Below, in pieces: positions 49,610 to 57,468 of a DNA stretch of 57,468 nt (positions are counted from its first letter, which is position 1; the number at the start of each line of letters is the position of its first letter). The notes beneath the pieces are model-generated. The model saw nothing but the letters and a program-made list of their open reading frames with translations. It was not told the DNA's origin and did no database searches. The stretch is from the NCBI GenBank assembly GCA_035649275.1, contig DASRJW010000124.1, forward strand, positions 1 to 57,468, given 5' to 3'. This DNA is from Candidatus Krumholzibacteriia bacterium (lineage in GTDB: Bacteria; Krumholzibacteriota; Krumholzibacteriia; G020349025). The position numbers and the translations under genes are program-made.

Positions 49610-50650
49610 TCAACCTCCGAGGTCCGGCGCCGCCAGGCGCGGCGACGCGTGCAGGTACGCCGTGGTGCCGCGCTTGCGCTCGATGTCGCGGTACACGAGC
49701 TCGGCTTGTTGCGGCTCCATCCCCAGGGCCCGGCCCAGCTCCGCGGCCGGCAAGCCGTGGTCGTGCCCCCACAGCGCCAGATCCATGTCGGCATAGGGAA
49801 GCCCGAAGTAGAACTCGTCCTGCCCCTGCGTCATGCTGTAGGTGTCGGTGGTGGGCTGGGCGGCGCAGATCTCCTCCGGTAGCCCCAGGAAACGAGCCAG
49901 AGCGTACACCTGCGTCTTGTAGAGATGGGCGATAGGCTTGAGGTCGGCGGCACCGTCGCCGTTCTTGACGAAGAAGCCCTGGTCGTATTCCAGCCGATTG
50001 GGCGTGCCCAGGACCGCGTAATGCAGCCGGTCGGCGTGAAAGTACTCGATGGCCTTGCGCAGGCGCTGCTTGTAGCTGGTGGCGGCGACGATCTGCAGGT
50101 ACTCCCGCGGCCCGAGGCGCTGCTCTCGCACCGCTCCGGCGGGCGTTTCCACCACCAAGACGAAGTGGTTGATCCGGCCTTCGAGACCGCCGCGGATGGC
50201 GATCTTGCTCTTCCAGTCGGCGGCGTAGTCCGGGAGGACGGCGCGGATGGCTTCGTCCCTCCGGGAGTAGCAACCGATCGCTTCCAGCGCCGGGGTGATG
50301 TCCTGCAAGATCCACTCGATCCCGAGTTGCTCCGCCACGAGCCGGCCGAGACGGGTGCTGTGCGGAGAGGAGTCGCGCTCCGGGAGCAGGAGCGCCAGGA
50401 CCTTTCCCACCCCCAGGGCGCGAGCGGCGAGAGCCGCGCACACCGAGCTGTCGACGCCGCCGGAGAGCGCCACGACGATGCCGTGGCGATGCAGGTCGCG
50501 ACGGAGCGCCTGTCGCAACCAGTCCCCGATGCGCTCGCACTCCTTCGCACCGTCGAGATCGAAGACGTTCTGGGTGAGCACGGCGGATCCTCCGCGACGC
50601 CACGAGCCTGCACGGGGCGGCACGATGGCCTGCCGCCAGACGGCGTCCAT
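49610..50650 (-). CDS. NAD-synthetase-like ATP pyrophosphatase / amidotransferase
   Basis: The 346-residue protein has the N-type ATP pyrophosphatase loop ALSGGVDSSV (about residues 61-70). NadE-family segments follow: LLLPERDSS, GTPNRLEYDQGFFVKNGDGAADLKPIAHLYKTQVYAL (read in parts), PTTDTYSMTQGQDEFYFGLP and a C-terminal helix. It has no nitrilase-type glutaminase domain, so it depends on free ammonia or on a partner. Its position between an ACP and an acetyltransferase, far from NAD genes, suggests a specialised amide-forming enzyme rather than housekeeping NadE. The ATG overlaps the ACP-2 stop by one base (TGATG). Confidence 0.87.
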   Translation of the reverse strand: MDAVWRQAIVPPRAGSWRRGGSAVLTQNVFDLDGAKECERIGDWLRQALRRDLHRHGIVVALSGGVDSSVCAALAARALGVGKVLALLLPERDSSPHSTRLGRLVAEQLGIEWILQDITPALEAIGCYSRRDEAIRAVLPDYAADWKSKIAIRGGLEGRINHFVLVVETPAGAVREQRLGPREYLQIVAATSYKQRLRKAIEYFHADRLHYAVLGTPNRLEYDQGFFVKNGDGAADLKPIAHLYKTQVYALARFLGLPEEICAAQPTTDTYSMTQGQDEFYFGLPYADMDLALWGHDHGLPAAELGRALGMEPQQAELVYRDIERKRGTTAYLHASPRLAAPDLGG

Positions 50651-50955
50651 CAGGGTGCGGCGCGCTTGCCCTGCACGAAAGCCTCGACACGGCGCAAGGA
50701 ATCGAGGTTCTCCGGTACCATCTCCGCGTCCTCGACATGGAAACCGAAGGTCTCTTCCAGGAACGAGATCAATTCGAGGAAGCCGGTGGAATCCAGGATC
50801 TGGCTGTCGATGAACGAGGTGTCGTCCTGGATGTCTTCCGCCGCTCCACCCATCAGGAAGTTGTCGAGCAGATAGGTGCGCACCCGGTGTTTGATACTGC
50901 CGCCGTCGTCCGCAGCACCAGGACGCGGCGTGCCCTTGGAGGCTGGAGCGTTCAT
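50650..50955 (-). CDS. Acyl carrier protein (ACP-2)
   Basis: The 101-residue protein has a Pro/Gly-rich N-terminal extension of about 20 residues, then an ACP fold: VRTYLLDNFLMGGA, the carrier site SQILDSTGFLELISFLEE with Ser56 and FGFHVEDAEMVPENLDSL. The site reads DST rather than the usual DSL/DSV. It overlaps ligase-2 at its start by 4 bases and the NAD-synthetase-like gene at its stop by 1 base, so the three are made together. Small ACPs beside an AMP-forming ligase are a recognised part of some exosortase A loci. Confidence 0.88.
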   Translation of the reverse strand: MNAPASKGTPRPGAADDGGSIKHRVRTYLLDNFLMGGAAEDIQDDTSFIDSQILDSTGFLELISFLEETFGFHVEDAEMVPENLDSLRRVEAFVQGKRAAP

Positions 50956-52514
50956 CGCAGCCCCTTCTTGTCGATCTTGCCCGTGTTCGTGCGCGGCAGA
51001 TCGCGCACGAACTCCACGTACTTCGGGGCCATGAAGCTCTCCATCTTGGCGAGGCAGTGCTTCACGATCTCCCGCGCGGTGTACGCGTACCCCGGTTTCA
51101 GCACCAGGATCGCCTTCACCGCTTCCCCGAGCAGAGCGTCGGGGACCCCCACCGCCGCGGCCTCCTGCACTCCGTCGAGGCTGCAGAGCACGTTCTCCAC
51201 TTCCCGCGGGCTCACCTTCTCACCCTGGCTCTTGATGATATCGTCCTTCCGGGCGACGAAGTAGAGATATCCCTCCTCGTCCATACGGAAGATGTCTCCA
51301 GTGTGCAACACCATCTCCCCTGGAAGAGGACCAGGCTTGAGCCGTTCCGCAGTTTCTTCGGGCTTGCGCCAGTAGCCGCGCATCACATGGCTGCCGCGGA
51401 TGACCAGCTCTCCGGTGCTTCCCGGAGGCAAGCACCGCCCCGCTGCGTCCGCCAGCCAGACTTCCTGGTTGGGCATGCCGCGGCCGACGCTTTGGGGCCG
51501 GCGTTCGAGCTCTTCCGGCGGGAGGTAGCTGACGCGCATGCACTCGGTGAGTCCATACATGGAAAAGAGCCGCGCCTGCGGGAAGAGCCGGCGCAGCTCC
51601 TGAATCTGCCGCTCCGGGAGAGCCGCGGCGGCGTTCGTGATCAGCCGCAGGCTGGCGAGGTCGTACTGCGGCAAGGTTTCCAGGCCGAGCAGGGCGGCGA
51701 ACATGCTGGGCACACCGGGGAAGACGGTGACGTGCAGGCGCTGCATTCTCTCCAGCACCTGCACGGGGAACGCGAAGGAGCGCTCGAGGACCACACAGGC
51801 ACCGCACGCGAACCCCATCAAGATCTGGTACAGGCCGTAGCCGAAGGCGAGGGGCAGAGCACAGAGGATCATGTCCTCATCCTGCAGCTCGAGATAACTG
51901 CGGACGGATTGCATCGCCGTGACCATGTTGAGATGCGTCAGCATGACACCCTTCGGCTCGCCGGTGGAACCGGAGGTGTAGAGGATGCTGGCCAGATCCT
52001 GATCGATCGTCGGCACCGGCAGCGCGGTGCCACCTTCGGCGAGCGCTGTCTCGAAGCGCACGAACTCGGTGCCGGGGACGGCCGCTTCAGGGGCCGGTCC
52101 ACCGGCGCCGACCGCAGGGGCCGCTCCACCGCTCACGATGCAGGTCCGGAGCGGCCCGTTTGCCGGCAGCGCTTCCTGCACCACCCGCAACAGCGAGGCA
52201 CTCGCCAGCATGCACACCGGCCTGGCGTCGTCGACGAGGTACGCCAGCTTGTCCTTCTTCGTCAGCGGGTTGATGGGCATGAACACGGCCCCGCAGCGGA
52301 GCGCCGCATAGATGCCGACCACGGTTTCCACGCCGTTCTCGGCGTAGATCGCCACGCGCTCGCCGTGTTGCACGCCGCGGCGCTGCATCGCCGCGGCCAG
52401 GCGCTCGACCAGAGCCCCGATTTCTGCATAGCGCCAGCGACGCTCGCCGCAGATCAAGGCCACGGCCTCGGGCCGCTTGCGGATCGTCTGCTCCAGGAAC
52501 TCGTGGAGGAGCAC
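50952..52514 (-). CDS. AMP-forming acyl ligase, ligase-2 (exosortase-associated type)
   Basis: The 520-residue protein has the full adenylation set: ILYTSGSTGEPKGVMLTH, FSMYGLTECMRVSYLPPEE, GELVIRGSHVMRGYWRKP, VLHTGDIFRMDEEGYLYFVAR and the catalytic lysine in RTNTGKIDKKGLR. AMP-forming ligases of this length with a neighbouring ACP are known as acyl-CoA ligases of the exosortase A system. It would load an acid, possibly an amino acid, onto ACP-2, whose gene it overlaps by 4 bases. It lies 9 bases after the asparagine synthetase gene. Confidence 0.92.
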   Translation of the reverse strand: MLLHEFLEQTIRKRPEAVALICGERRWRYAEIGALVERLAAAMQRRGVQHGERVAIYAENGVETVVGIYAALRCGAVFMPINPLTKKDKLAYLVDDARPVCMLASASLLRVVQEALPANGPLRTCIVSGGAAPAVGAGGPAPEAAVPGTEFVRFETALAEGGTALPVPTIDQDLASILYTSGSTGEPKGVMLTHLNMVTAMQSVRSYLELQDEDMILCALPLAFGYGLYQILMGFACGACVVLERSFAFPVQVLERMQRLHVTVFPGVPSMFAALLGLETLPQYDLASLRLITNAAAALPERQIQELRRLFPQARLFSMYGLTECMRVSYLPPEELERRPQSVGRGMPNQEVWLADAAGRCLPPGSTGELVIRGSHVMRGYWRKPEETAERLKPGPLPGEMVLHTGDIFRMDEEGYLYFVARKDDIIKSQGEKVSPREVENVLCSLDGVQEAAAVGVPDALLGEAVKAILVLKPGYAYTAREIVKHCLAKMESFMAPKYVEFVRDLPRTNTGKIDKKGLR

Positions 52515-52523
52515 AGCACTCCT

Positions 52524-54488
52524 TCAGGCCGCGGCGGCCGGCGAATCCGTGAGGGAAGAGAGCGCCTTCCGCCGGACGAACATCTCCTCCACCAGCAGGG
52601 TGGAAAGGATGCCGATGAACGCCATGTTGTCGCCGAAACCGAGAGCGCGCCCGGTGCGGCACTTCTCGAACAGCTTGCGCACTGCTTTGGGGTCGAAGAG
52701 CCCGGACTCGCGCAGCCGGGCTTCCCGGAAGAGCTCCTCCACGTAAGGCAGGGGGCGCTGCCTTGGGAAGAAGCAGGGGCTGTCCGGTGCCCGGTAGGGT
52801 TGCTTGGGGCGCTGTAAGATCTCCGGCGGCAGCAGGCCTTGCATGGCCTTCTTGAGCACGGCCTTCTCTTGCAGTCCCTGTATTTTGTAATGCGGCGGTA
52901 GGCTGTTGGCGTACTCGATCAGGCGGTGGTCGAGGAAGGGGAAGCGTGTCTCCACCCCATGCGCCATGGCGACACGGTCACCCTGCGAGCTCAGCAGGTA
53001 CGACGACAGGAGCGTGTGCGCTTCGACATATTGATCCCGCCCCATGGGCACCCAGTCCTCGATGCCGGGAGGCAAGGAACTCTGCAGTGCGGCAGCCGGA
53101 TCCCAATCCTTCCATCCTGCCACCACCTCGGGGGCGAAGAACTGCCACAGCCGTTGCGTCGTCGTCCATCGCGGCATGTGGGCGAAGGTGGGCCGATCGC
53201 TCTGCGCCAGACCGCGACCGAAGAAAAGTTGCGCCAGCGGACCCGCCGCCGCCGGCGAGTGCGCGAGGTAGGGATAGAGCTTTCCAACCAGCCGGGCCCG
53301 CCGCGCCGAGCCGGGCTGGCGGGCCCAGTAACGCCGGATCTTCGCTTCCTTGAACAGATCGTAGCCGCCACACACTTCGTCCGCGCCTTCGCCGGTGAGC
53401 ACCACCTTGAAACCGTGCTCGCGAACCGCAGCCGCCAGGAGGAGGAGAGGCGTCGGGGCGGTGCGCAGGATCGGTGCCTCCGTGTGCCACAGGGTGGAAG
53501 GGAAGGCGGCGCCGATGGCGTCGCGGCTGCAGGGGACCTCGGTGTGCTCCGTACCCAGGGCCTGCACGAGCAGGCGCTGGTAGCGACTCTCGTCGAACTC
53601 CTCATCCTCGAAGGAGAGCGAGAAAGTGCGCAGCTGCGCGGCCGTGTGCTTGCGGATGATGGCGACAACGCTGGCCGAGTCCAAGCCGCCGCTCAGGTAC
53701 GCGCCCACGGGAACGTCCGCACGCAGCTGCAACCGCACCGCATCGACGAGCAGCTCGCGCAGCTCTGCTGCCGCGGCCTCGCTCGTCGGTGGGTTCTCCG
53801 GCACCTGGGAGGGAAAAGACCAGTCCCAGTAGCGCTGCTGGCGTAGCGTGCCGCGCTCCACCGCGAGCCAATGCCCCGGCGGCAGCGCCTGCACGCCTGC
53901 GAAGGGAGTGGCTGGCGGTTGGACGGACCAGAAGGTGAAGATCTCCCCCAGCGCCCGCGGCTCGAGGTGCCGCGGCACCATGGGCAACGCGAACAGGGCT
54001 TTGATTTCCGAGGCGAAGAACAGGCGCCCGCCGACCGTCGTGTAGTAGAGCGGTCGAATGCCAGTCCGATCCCGCGCCAGGAGGAGCCGGTGGGCCCGAG
54101 AGTCCCAGAGGGCGATGGCGAACTGCCCATTCAAACGCTCGACGAAGTCCAACCCGTGTTGTTCATAGGCATGGACGATGACCTCGGTGTCCGAGTGGGT
54201 GGTGAAGCGGTGCCCCGCCGCCTGCAGCTCGCGCCGCAACTCCAGGTAATTGAAGATCTCGCCATTGGCCACGACCTGGATGCTCCCGTCCTCGTTGTGG
54301 AGGGGCTGCTTGCCGCCTTCCAGGTCGATGATGGAGAGCCGGGCGTGGGCGAGGGCAATGGCGTCGTCGGCGTGGAAACCGGTGTCGTCGGGGCCACGAT
54401 GCCGCAGGCAGTGGATCATGGCCGCAGCTTCGGAAAGCAGCGGCGGCGCCCCCGCGGCGGGATTGTGGATTCCTGCGATACCGCACAT
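52524..54488 (-). CDS. asnB: Asparagine synthetase B-type amidotransferase
   Basis: The 654-residue protein starts MCGIAGIHNP, so Cys2 is the glutaminase nucleophile. The N-terminal domain holds RHRGPDDTGFH, HNEDGSIQVVANGEIFNYLE and RDRTGIRPLYY; the synthetase domain has the ATP loop AYLSGGLDSASVVA and VLTGEGADEVCGGYD. It transfers glutamine nitrogen to an activated carboxylate. The family is often found in exosortase loci as an amidotransferase for polysaccharide or carrier-bound acids. It is the first gene of a coupled run AsnB, ligase-2, ACP-2, NAD-synthetase-like, acetyltransferase, SGNH-like. Asparagine itself may not be the product. Confidence 0.92.
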   Translation of the reverse strand: MCGIAGIHNPAAGAPPLLSEAAAMIHCLRHRGPDDTGFHADDAIALAHARLSIIDLEGGKQPLHNEDGSIQVVANGEIFNYLELRRELQAAGHRFTTHSDTEVIVHAYEQHGLDFVERLNGQFAIALWDSRAHRLLLARDRTGIRPLYYTTVGGRLFFASEIKALFALPMVPRHLEPRALGEIFTFWSVQPPATPFAGVQALPPGHWLAVERGTLRQQRYWDWSFPSQVPENPPTSEAAAAELRELLVDAVRLQLRADVPVGAYLSGGLDSASVVAIIRKHTAAQLRTFSLSFEDEEFDESRYQRLLVQALGTEHTEVPCSRDAIGAAFPSTLWHTEAPILRTAPTPLLLLAAAVREHGFKVVLTGEGADEVCGGYDLFKEAKIRRYWARQPGSARRARLVGKLYPYLAHSPAAAGPLAQLFFGRGLAQSDRPTFAHMPRWTTTQRLWQFFAPEVVAGWKDWDPAAALQSSLPPGIEDWVPMGRDQYVEAHTLLSSYLLSSQGDRVAMAHGVETRFPFLDHRLIEYANSLPPHYKIQGLQEKAVLKKAMQGLLPPEILQRPKQPYRAPDSPCFFPRQRPLPYVEELFREARLRESGLFDPKAVRKLFEKCRTGRALGFGDNMAFIGILSTLLVEEMFVRRKALSSLTDSPAAAA

Positions 54489-54651
54489 GACTCGACGAGT
54501 CTCCAGGCGCGAGAGGTACGACGAGTTGTGGAGGCTTGAATCATACCAGGCCGAGCGCCGGCGCGTCGCGCCACGGGCTATTGCAGCCGCCCTCGCGCGC
54601 GCCGGGCGCTGCCAAGTTCCTCGCCTGCGTGGAAACCACGTGGAAAGACCC

Positions 54652-55563
54652 CTACCGCGTGGACTCTGCCCCGACTTCCGTCCAGGTGGGTAATCTACGC
54701 GAAGGATCGTCCTCTGGAGACACGTCGGCGGCCGAACCCACGGGCTTCCAAGCGACGAGGAGGTAGCTGTTCTGAAAGGTTGGGCTGCCTTTCTCGCGGT
54801 CGTAGCGGCCTACGATGCGCTCGTCGAATGCATGGTGGTGCTCGATGAGCGCGAGATGTTTTCGCGCCGTTTTCTCGACGAGCCGCGGTGAGTACCGGAT
54901 GTACTTCAACCGGGGGTACAACGTATCCATCCACCGGAGTGCGTGTGGGTAATGGACGAAGAGGAACCCGCCGGGCTCGAGCAGATTGCTCATTCGGGCA
55001 AAGAAGCGGCTCAGGTCCGAGCGGTTGATGAACTCCAACACGCTCACGAGGTAAATGAGTTTGAAGCGTCTCTGTATGTCCGTCTTCATGATATCCCCCA
55101 CGATGAAGCTCGCGTGAGGGATGCCCGCCTTGCAGACCTTGATCATCTCAGGGCTGATGTCCAACCCGGTCAGAGCGTACTGAGCGTCGAAATCCTTGAG
55201 ATACAGACCGGTGCCGCAGCCGATCTCCAACACGCCGTCCCCTGGAGAGAGACAGAGTCGAGCGATCCGCTGCAGATCTTCGAGTGCCTTGCGCAGACCC
55301 GCGTCGTCCGCCGGCGTGTGGGCGAAACCCACGTTTTCACGCAGCGTCTTGCCGGGATCGTAGCGGAACTGGATCCAGCGGTTGCCGATCCTCTTGGCCT
55401 GGCGCTCGAGCCGGGTGAGGATCAGCAGGTTGTTGAGGGCACTGCTGCCGAGGAGACGCGTCTCTCTGAGGTTGCCCAGGAGCCGCTGTTTCAGCTCGCT
55501 TACGCCCTGGTTGCGTCGGCCCTCGGTCGAAGGCGTCATGAATCCGGAGGGTGGAGATGTCAT
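54652..55563 (-). CDS. Class I SAM-dependent methyltransferase
   Basis: The 303-residue protein has the SAM loop VLEIGCGTGLYLKDF, then YALTGLDISPEMIKVCK, SFIVGDIMKTDIQRRFKLIYLVSVLEF and PGGFLFVHYPH. The N-terminal ~100 residues are helical and basic with no assigned fold. It resembles sugar or lipid-quinone type methyltransferases, with no clear substrate. Its ATG overlaps the stop of the upstream glycoside-hydrolase-like gene (ATGA). A gap of 163 bases without visible features separates it from AsnB. Confidence 0.88.
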   Translation of the reverse strand: MTSPPSGFMTPSTEGRRNQGVSELKQRLLGNLRETRLLGSSALNNLLILTRLERQAKRIGNRWIQFRYDPGKTLRENVGFAHTPADDAGLRKALEDLQRIARLCLSPGDGVLEIGCGTGLYLKDFDAQYALTGLDISPEMIKVCKAGIPHASFIVGDIMKTDIQRRFKLIYLVSVLEFINRSDLSRFFARMSNLLEPGGFLFVHYPHALRWMDTLYPRLKYIRYSPRLVEKTARKHLALIEHHHAFDERIVGRYDREKGSPTFQNSYLLVAWKPVGSAADVSPEDDPSRRLPTWTEVGAESTR

Positions 55564-57468
55564 TCCGCCCGCAAGATCTTGCGCGTGAGGACCCGCACCG
55601 GGGTCTCGAGCCGGTAGAAGTAGACGCCCGGCGACACTTGCCGGCCGCTCTGGTCCTCGCCGCGCCAGGTCACCGCGTGGCTCCGGCCATCACCCGTGCC
55701 CGCATACAGCCGCTGCACCTCGCGACCCCGCACGTCGTACACCCTGAGTTCCGCCCGGCCCCCCGACTCCAGGCCGAAACGGATCGTCGTCTCCTCCCGG
55801 AACGGGCTCGGCTCGCCCCCCGAGAGCCACACTCCCGCGACCGGCAAGCCTCGCAGCTCCACCGGCCCGTACCACTGCACCGCACCCGACTCCGCCGTCT
55901 CCGCCAACCAGTAGTACGCCCCGGACTCCGGCGCCGTCGCGTCCACGTACGTGTACTCCCGCAAGCCGTGCAGCAATTCTCCCGTCAGACGCTGCCGCGG
56001 TCCCCCGGCATCACCTCGGTAGACGTGGAACCCCTGGTGATCCGCGCTCGCTTCCCGCACCACCCAGTGCAGCGCGGCGCCCCCCGTTCCCAACCGCTCC
56101 ACCTCGAAGCTCTCCAGCTCCACCGCCACCGCGTGATCCAGGAACAGCATCCCCTGGCCGTTCCGCAGCGTCACCGAGCTCACGAACGAGCCGGTGTTCC
56201 CCGCCGGACTCACCGGCGACAGCGACCGCGGCAAGTTCACCGACACCGCGGTCCCGGTCTCGATGCCCTCGTCCCAGTCGCCGCGGTTGCGCAGCACCGC
56301 CAAGCCGCGTTCGTAATCCCGCGCCTTCACCACATAGGCATTCCCCAACGGGTCCGTCCCGCTCGCCAGGGTGTACGGCGCCCCCACGGCCGCTCCCAGC
56401 TCCCGGTTCGCCACGTCGAGGCAGCCGCGCCAGGTGAGCGAGTCCCATCCCGCGGCGCTCGGTACGCTCGTCCCCATCTCGTAGAAGAGCGTCCCCGGCG
56501 TCCGCGTCACCAGATACCAGGCCAGGTTCCCGAGCATCGTCTCCGCGTAGCTGTACTGCCCCACGTGACCCGAGACGCTATTGGTCATCGTCGCCGAATA
56601 GAAACAGGAGATGCCCGCGGACGACGCCAGCGCATCCCGGCGGTACGCCTCGTCCACCATTCCGGTCCCGAAGCTCCGCACCGGGTTGTACTGGAACTCC
56701 ATGAACAACACGTCCGCCGCATCCCGGGTCACGTAACCGTCGCTCCAGATGTTGGCCACGTTCAGCATCAGATACTTGCGCTGATGGTCCGGCGTCCAGT
56801 TCGCCCCCACCTGCATCGTGTCTTTCAAAGTGGTGAGGAAGGGGCCGTAGTTCACGTTCCAGTGCCAGTCGAGGAAGGCCTGGCTCCCCATCACCGGGTG
56901 ACCGGTGGCTTCGCGGACGTGGCCACCGCTCAGGATGATGCCGTAGGCGAAGAACTGCGCCGTCGAGTTGTCCAGGAAGATGCCGTCGGGGTAGACGCTG
57001 GAGCCGCTGAAGGGCGTTGCGAACGCCAGCCGCACCATGACTTCCCGGTTGAGCTGCGCCGCCCGGGGAGTGGAGAAATTCACCGCCCGCCGGCTCAGGT
57101 TCCTGTAGTACACCGGGATGCGCGCCTCCGCCGGTGTCGACGCACTGCCGCCACCCCAGCCGCGGATGAGGATCGTGGCACCTTCGAGGGTGACCTGCGT
57201 GTCATCCCAGTAGTGCATGTATGCTTCTTCCACGTCCCAACCCCGACTCGCGGCCAGCGACACCAGCAGATCGTGCTCCGGTGTTCCCGACGAAGAGGTC
57301 ACGTAGTTGTCGGTGCCCGAGTTGTAGACGAACCAGCGGAAGCTCGGGTTCAATGCCTTCATCGACGCCCGCTGGGCGTCGCCGCCATCGCCCTTTCCGG
57401 TCACCCCGACCTCGTAGCGCTGCGCCGCAGTCTGCAGGACGGTTTGATTCGGAGCGTTGGCGTACCAC
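55560..57468 (-). CDS. Putative glycoside hydrolase with FnIII and FlgD-like C-terminal domains, paralogue B (5' end outside window)
   Basis: The frame is open to the window edge (first codons read WYANAPNQTV), so the signal peptide and start lie outside. The barrel-like part parallels the protein at 37249-38775: WYA, YEVGVTGK, RWFVYNSGTDNYVTS, YPDGIFLDNSTAQFF. After it comes a fibronectin-like domain (ALHWVVREASADHQGFHVYRG) and a FlgD-like Ig domain: SPFREETTIRFGLESG, LRVYDVRGREVQRLYAG, HAVTWRGEDQSGRQVSPG, VYFYRLET. The last domain is a common C-terminal sorting or binding module in FCB-type bacteria. The catalytic assignment is inference. Confidence 0.8.
   Translation of the reverse strand, partial: WYANAPNQTVLQTAAQRYEVGVTGKGDGGDAQRASMKALNPSFRWFVYNSGTDNYVTSSSGTPEHDLLVSLAASRGWDVEEAYMHYWDDTQVTLEGATILIRGWGGGSASTPAEARIPVYYRNLSRRAVNFSTPRAAQLNREVMVRLAFATPFSGSSVYPDGIFLDNSTAQFFAYGIILSGGHVREATGHPVMGSQAFLDWHWNVNYGPFLTTLKDTMQVGANWTPDHQRKYLMLNVANIWSDGYVTRDAADVLFMEFQYNPVRSFGTGMVDEAYRRDALASSAGISCFYSATMTNSVSGHVGQYSYAETMLGNLAWYLVTRTPGTLFYEMGTSVPSAAGWDSLTWRGCLDVANRELGAAVGAPYTLASGTDPLGNAYVVKARDYERGLAVLRNRGDWDEGIETGTAVSVNLPRSLSPVSPAGNTGSFVSSVTLRNGQGMLFLDHAVAVELESFEVERLGTGGAALHWVVREASADHQGFHVYRGDAGGPRQRLTGELLHGLREYTYVDATAPESGAYYWLAETAESGAVQWYGPVELRGLPVAGVWLSGGEPSPFREETTIRFGLESGGRAELRVYDVRGREVQRLYAGTGDGRSHAVTWRGEDQSGRQVSPGVYFYRLETPVRVLTRKILRAE

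Noticed and set aside
1-57468. tRNA, rRNA, insertion sequences, integrases
   Set aside because: No sequence or protein of these kinds was recognised anywhere in the window by reading; no tool search was possible.

Overview
The window looks like a chromosomal segment of a high-GC, uncultured, Gram-negative-type bacterium. It carries a TolC-type outer-membrane channel, Wza/Wzz-type polysaccharide export, lipoproteins, an exosortase/PEP-CTERM sorting system and a protein ending in a FlgD-like Ig/sorting domain (55560-57468). PEP-CTERM sorting plus FlgD-like C-terminal domains is common in FCB-type candidate phyla such as Eisenbacteria. That placement is inference from gene style, not a phylogenetic result. 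No tRNA, rRNA, CRISPR array, transposase or prophage gene was seen.

Layout. (1) 1-4559, minus strand: lipoprotein, periplasmic adaptor, MacB-type permease and TolC-type channel (cut by the window edge), i.e. an efflux operon whose ATPase is not in view. (2) 4560-5075: hairpin-rich intergenic DNA. (3) 5076-9313, minus: oligopeptidase B, a stand-alone 5'-3' exonuclease/flap endonuclease domain and an aldo/keto reductase. (4) 9695-12071, plus: a eukaryotic-type Ser/Thr kinase and a serine beta-lactamase-fold protein. (5) 12265-31189, plus: the exosortase locus. It holds a glycosyltransferase, an O-antigen-ligase-like protein, exosortase, EpsI-family protein, XrtA-type polysaccharide deacetylase, a membrane protein, a TPR lipoprotein, the PrsK sensor kinase, the PrsR sigma-54 activator, two envelope proteins of unknown role, an initiating sugar transferase, a second glycosyltransferase, a CapK-like adenylate-forming protein and a PEP-CTERM substrate protein. 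Most of these genes overlap by 1-4 bases. (6) 31289-36957, minus: two family-2 glycosyltransferases, a BY-kinase-type ATPase, a Wzz/GumC-like chain-length protein and a Wza-like export protein, converging on the PEP-CTERM gene. (7) 37249-57468: an accessory biosynthetic region bracketed by two paralogous putative glycoside hydrolases. It contains two acyl carrier proteins each near an AMP-forming ligase, two B12-binding-type radical SAM proteins, two methyltransferases, acyl/acetyltransferases, a degenerate SGNH protein, an NAD-synthetase-like amidotransferase, an asparagine synthetase and a second deacetylase.

How the parts fit. Regions 5 and 6 together make, polymerise, export and modify an exopolysaccharide, and sort a PEP-CTERM protein through the exosortase. 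The sequence gives a direct regulatory link: the PEP-CTERM gene has a near-consensus -24/-12 (sigma-54) promoter at 30402-30417, preceded by three inverted repeats at 30218-30356, and the sigma-54 activator PrsR is encoded in the same locus. A good sigma-70-type promoter (17551-17579), with an inverted repeat across its -10 box, precedes the PrsK/PrsR operon.

The least explained part is region 7. Two ACP/ligase pairs in opposite orientation, with paired radical SAM enzymes and an amidotransferase module, suggest an acyl- or aminoacyl-derived decoration of the polysaccharide or surface, or a separate small molecule. The product cannot be read from the sequence.
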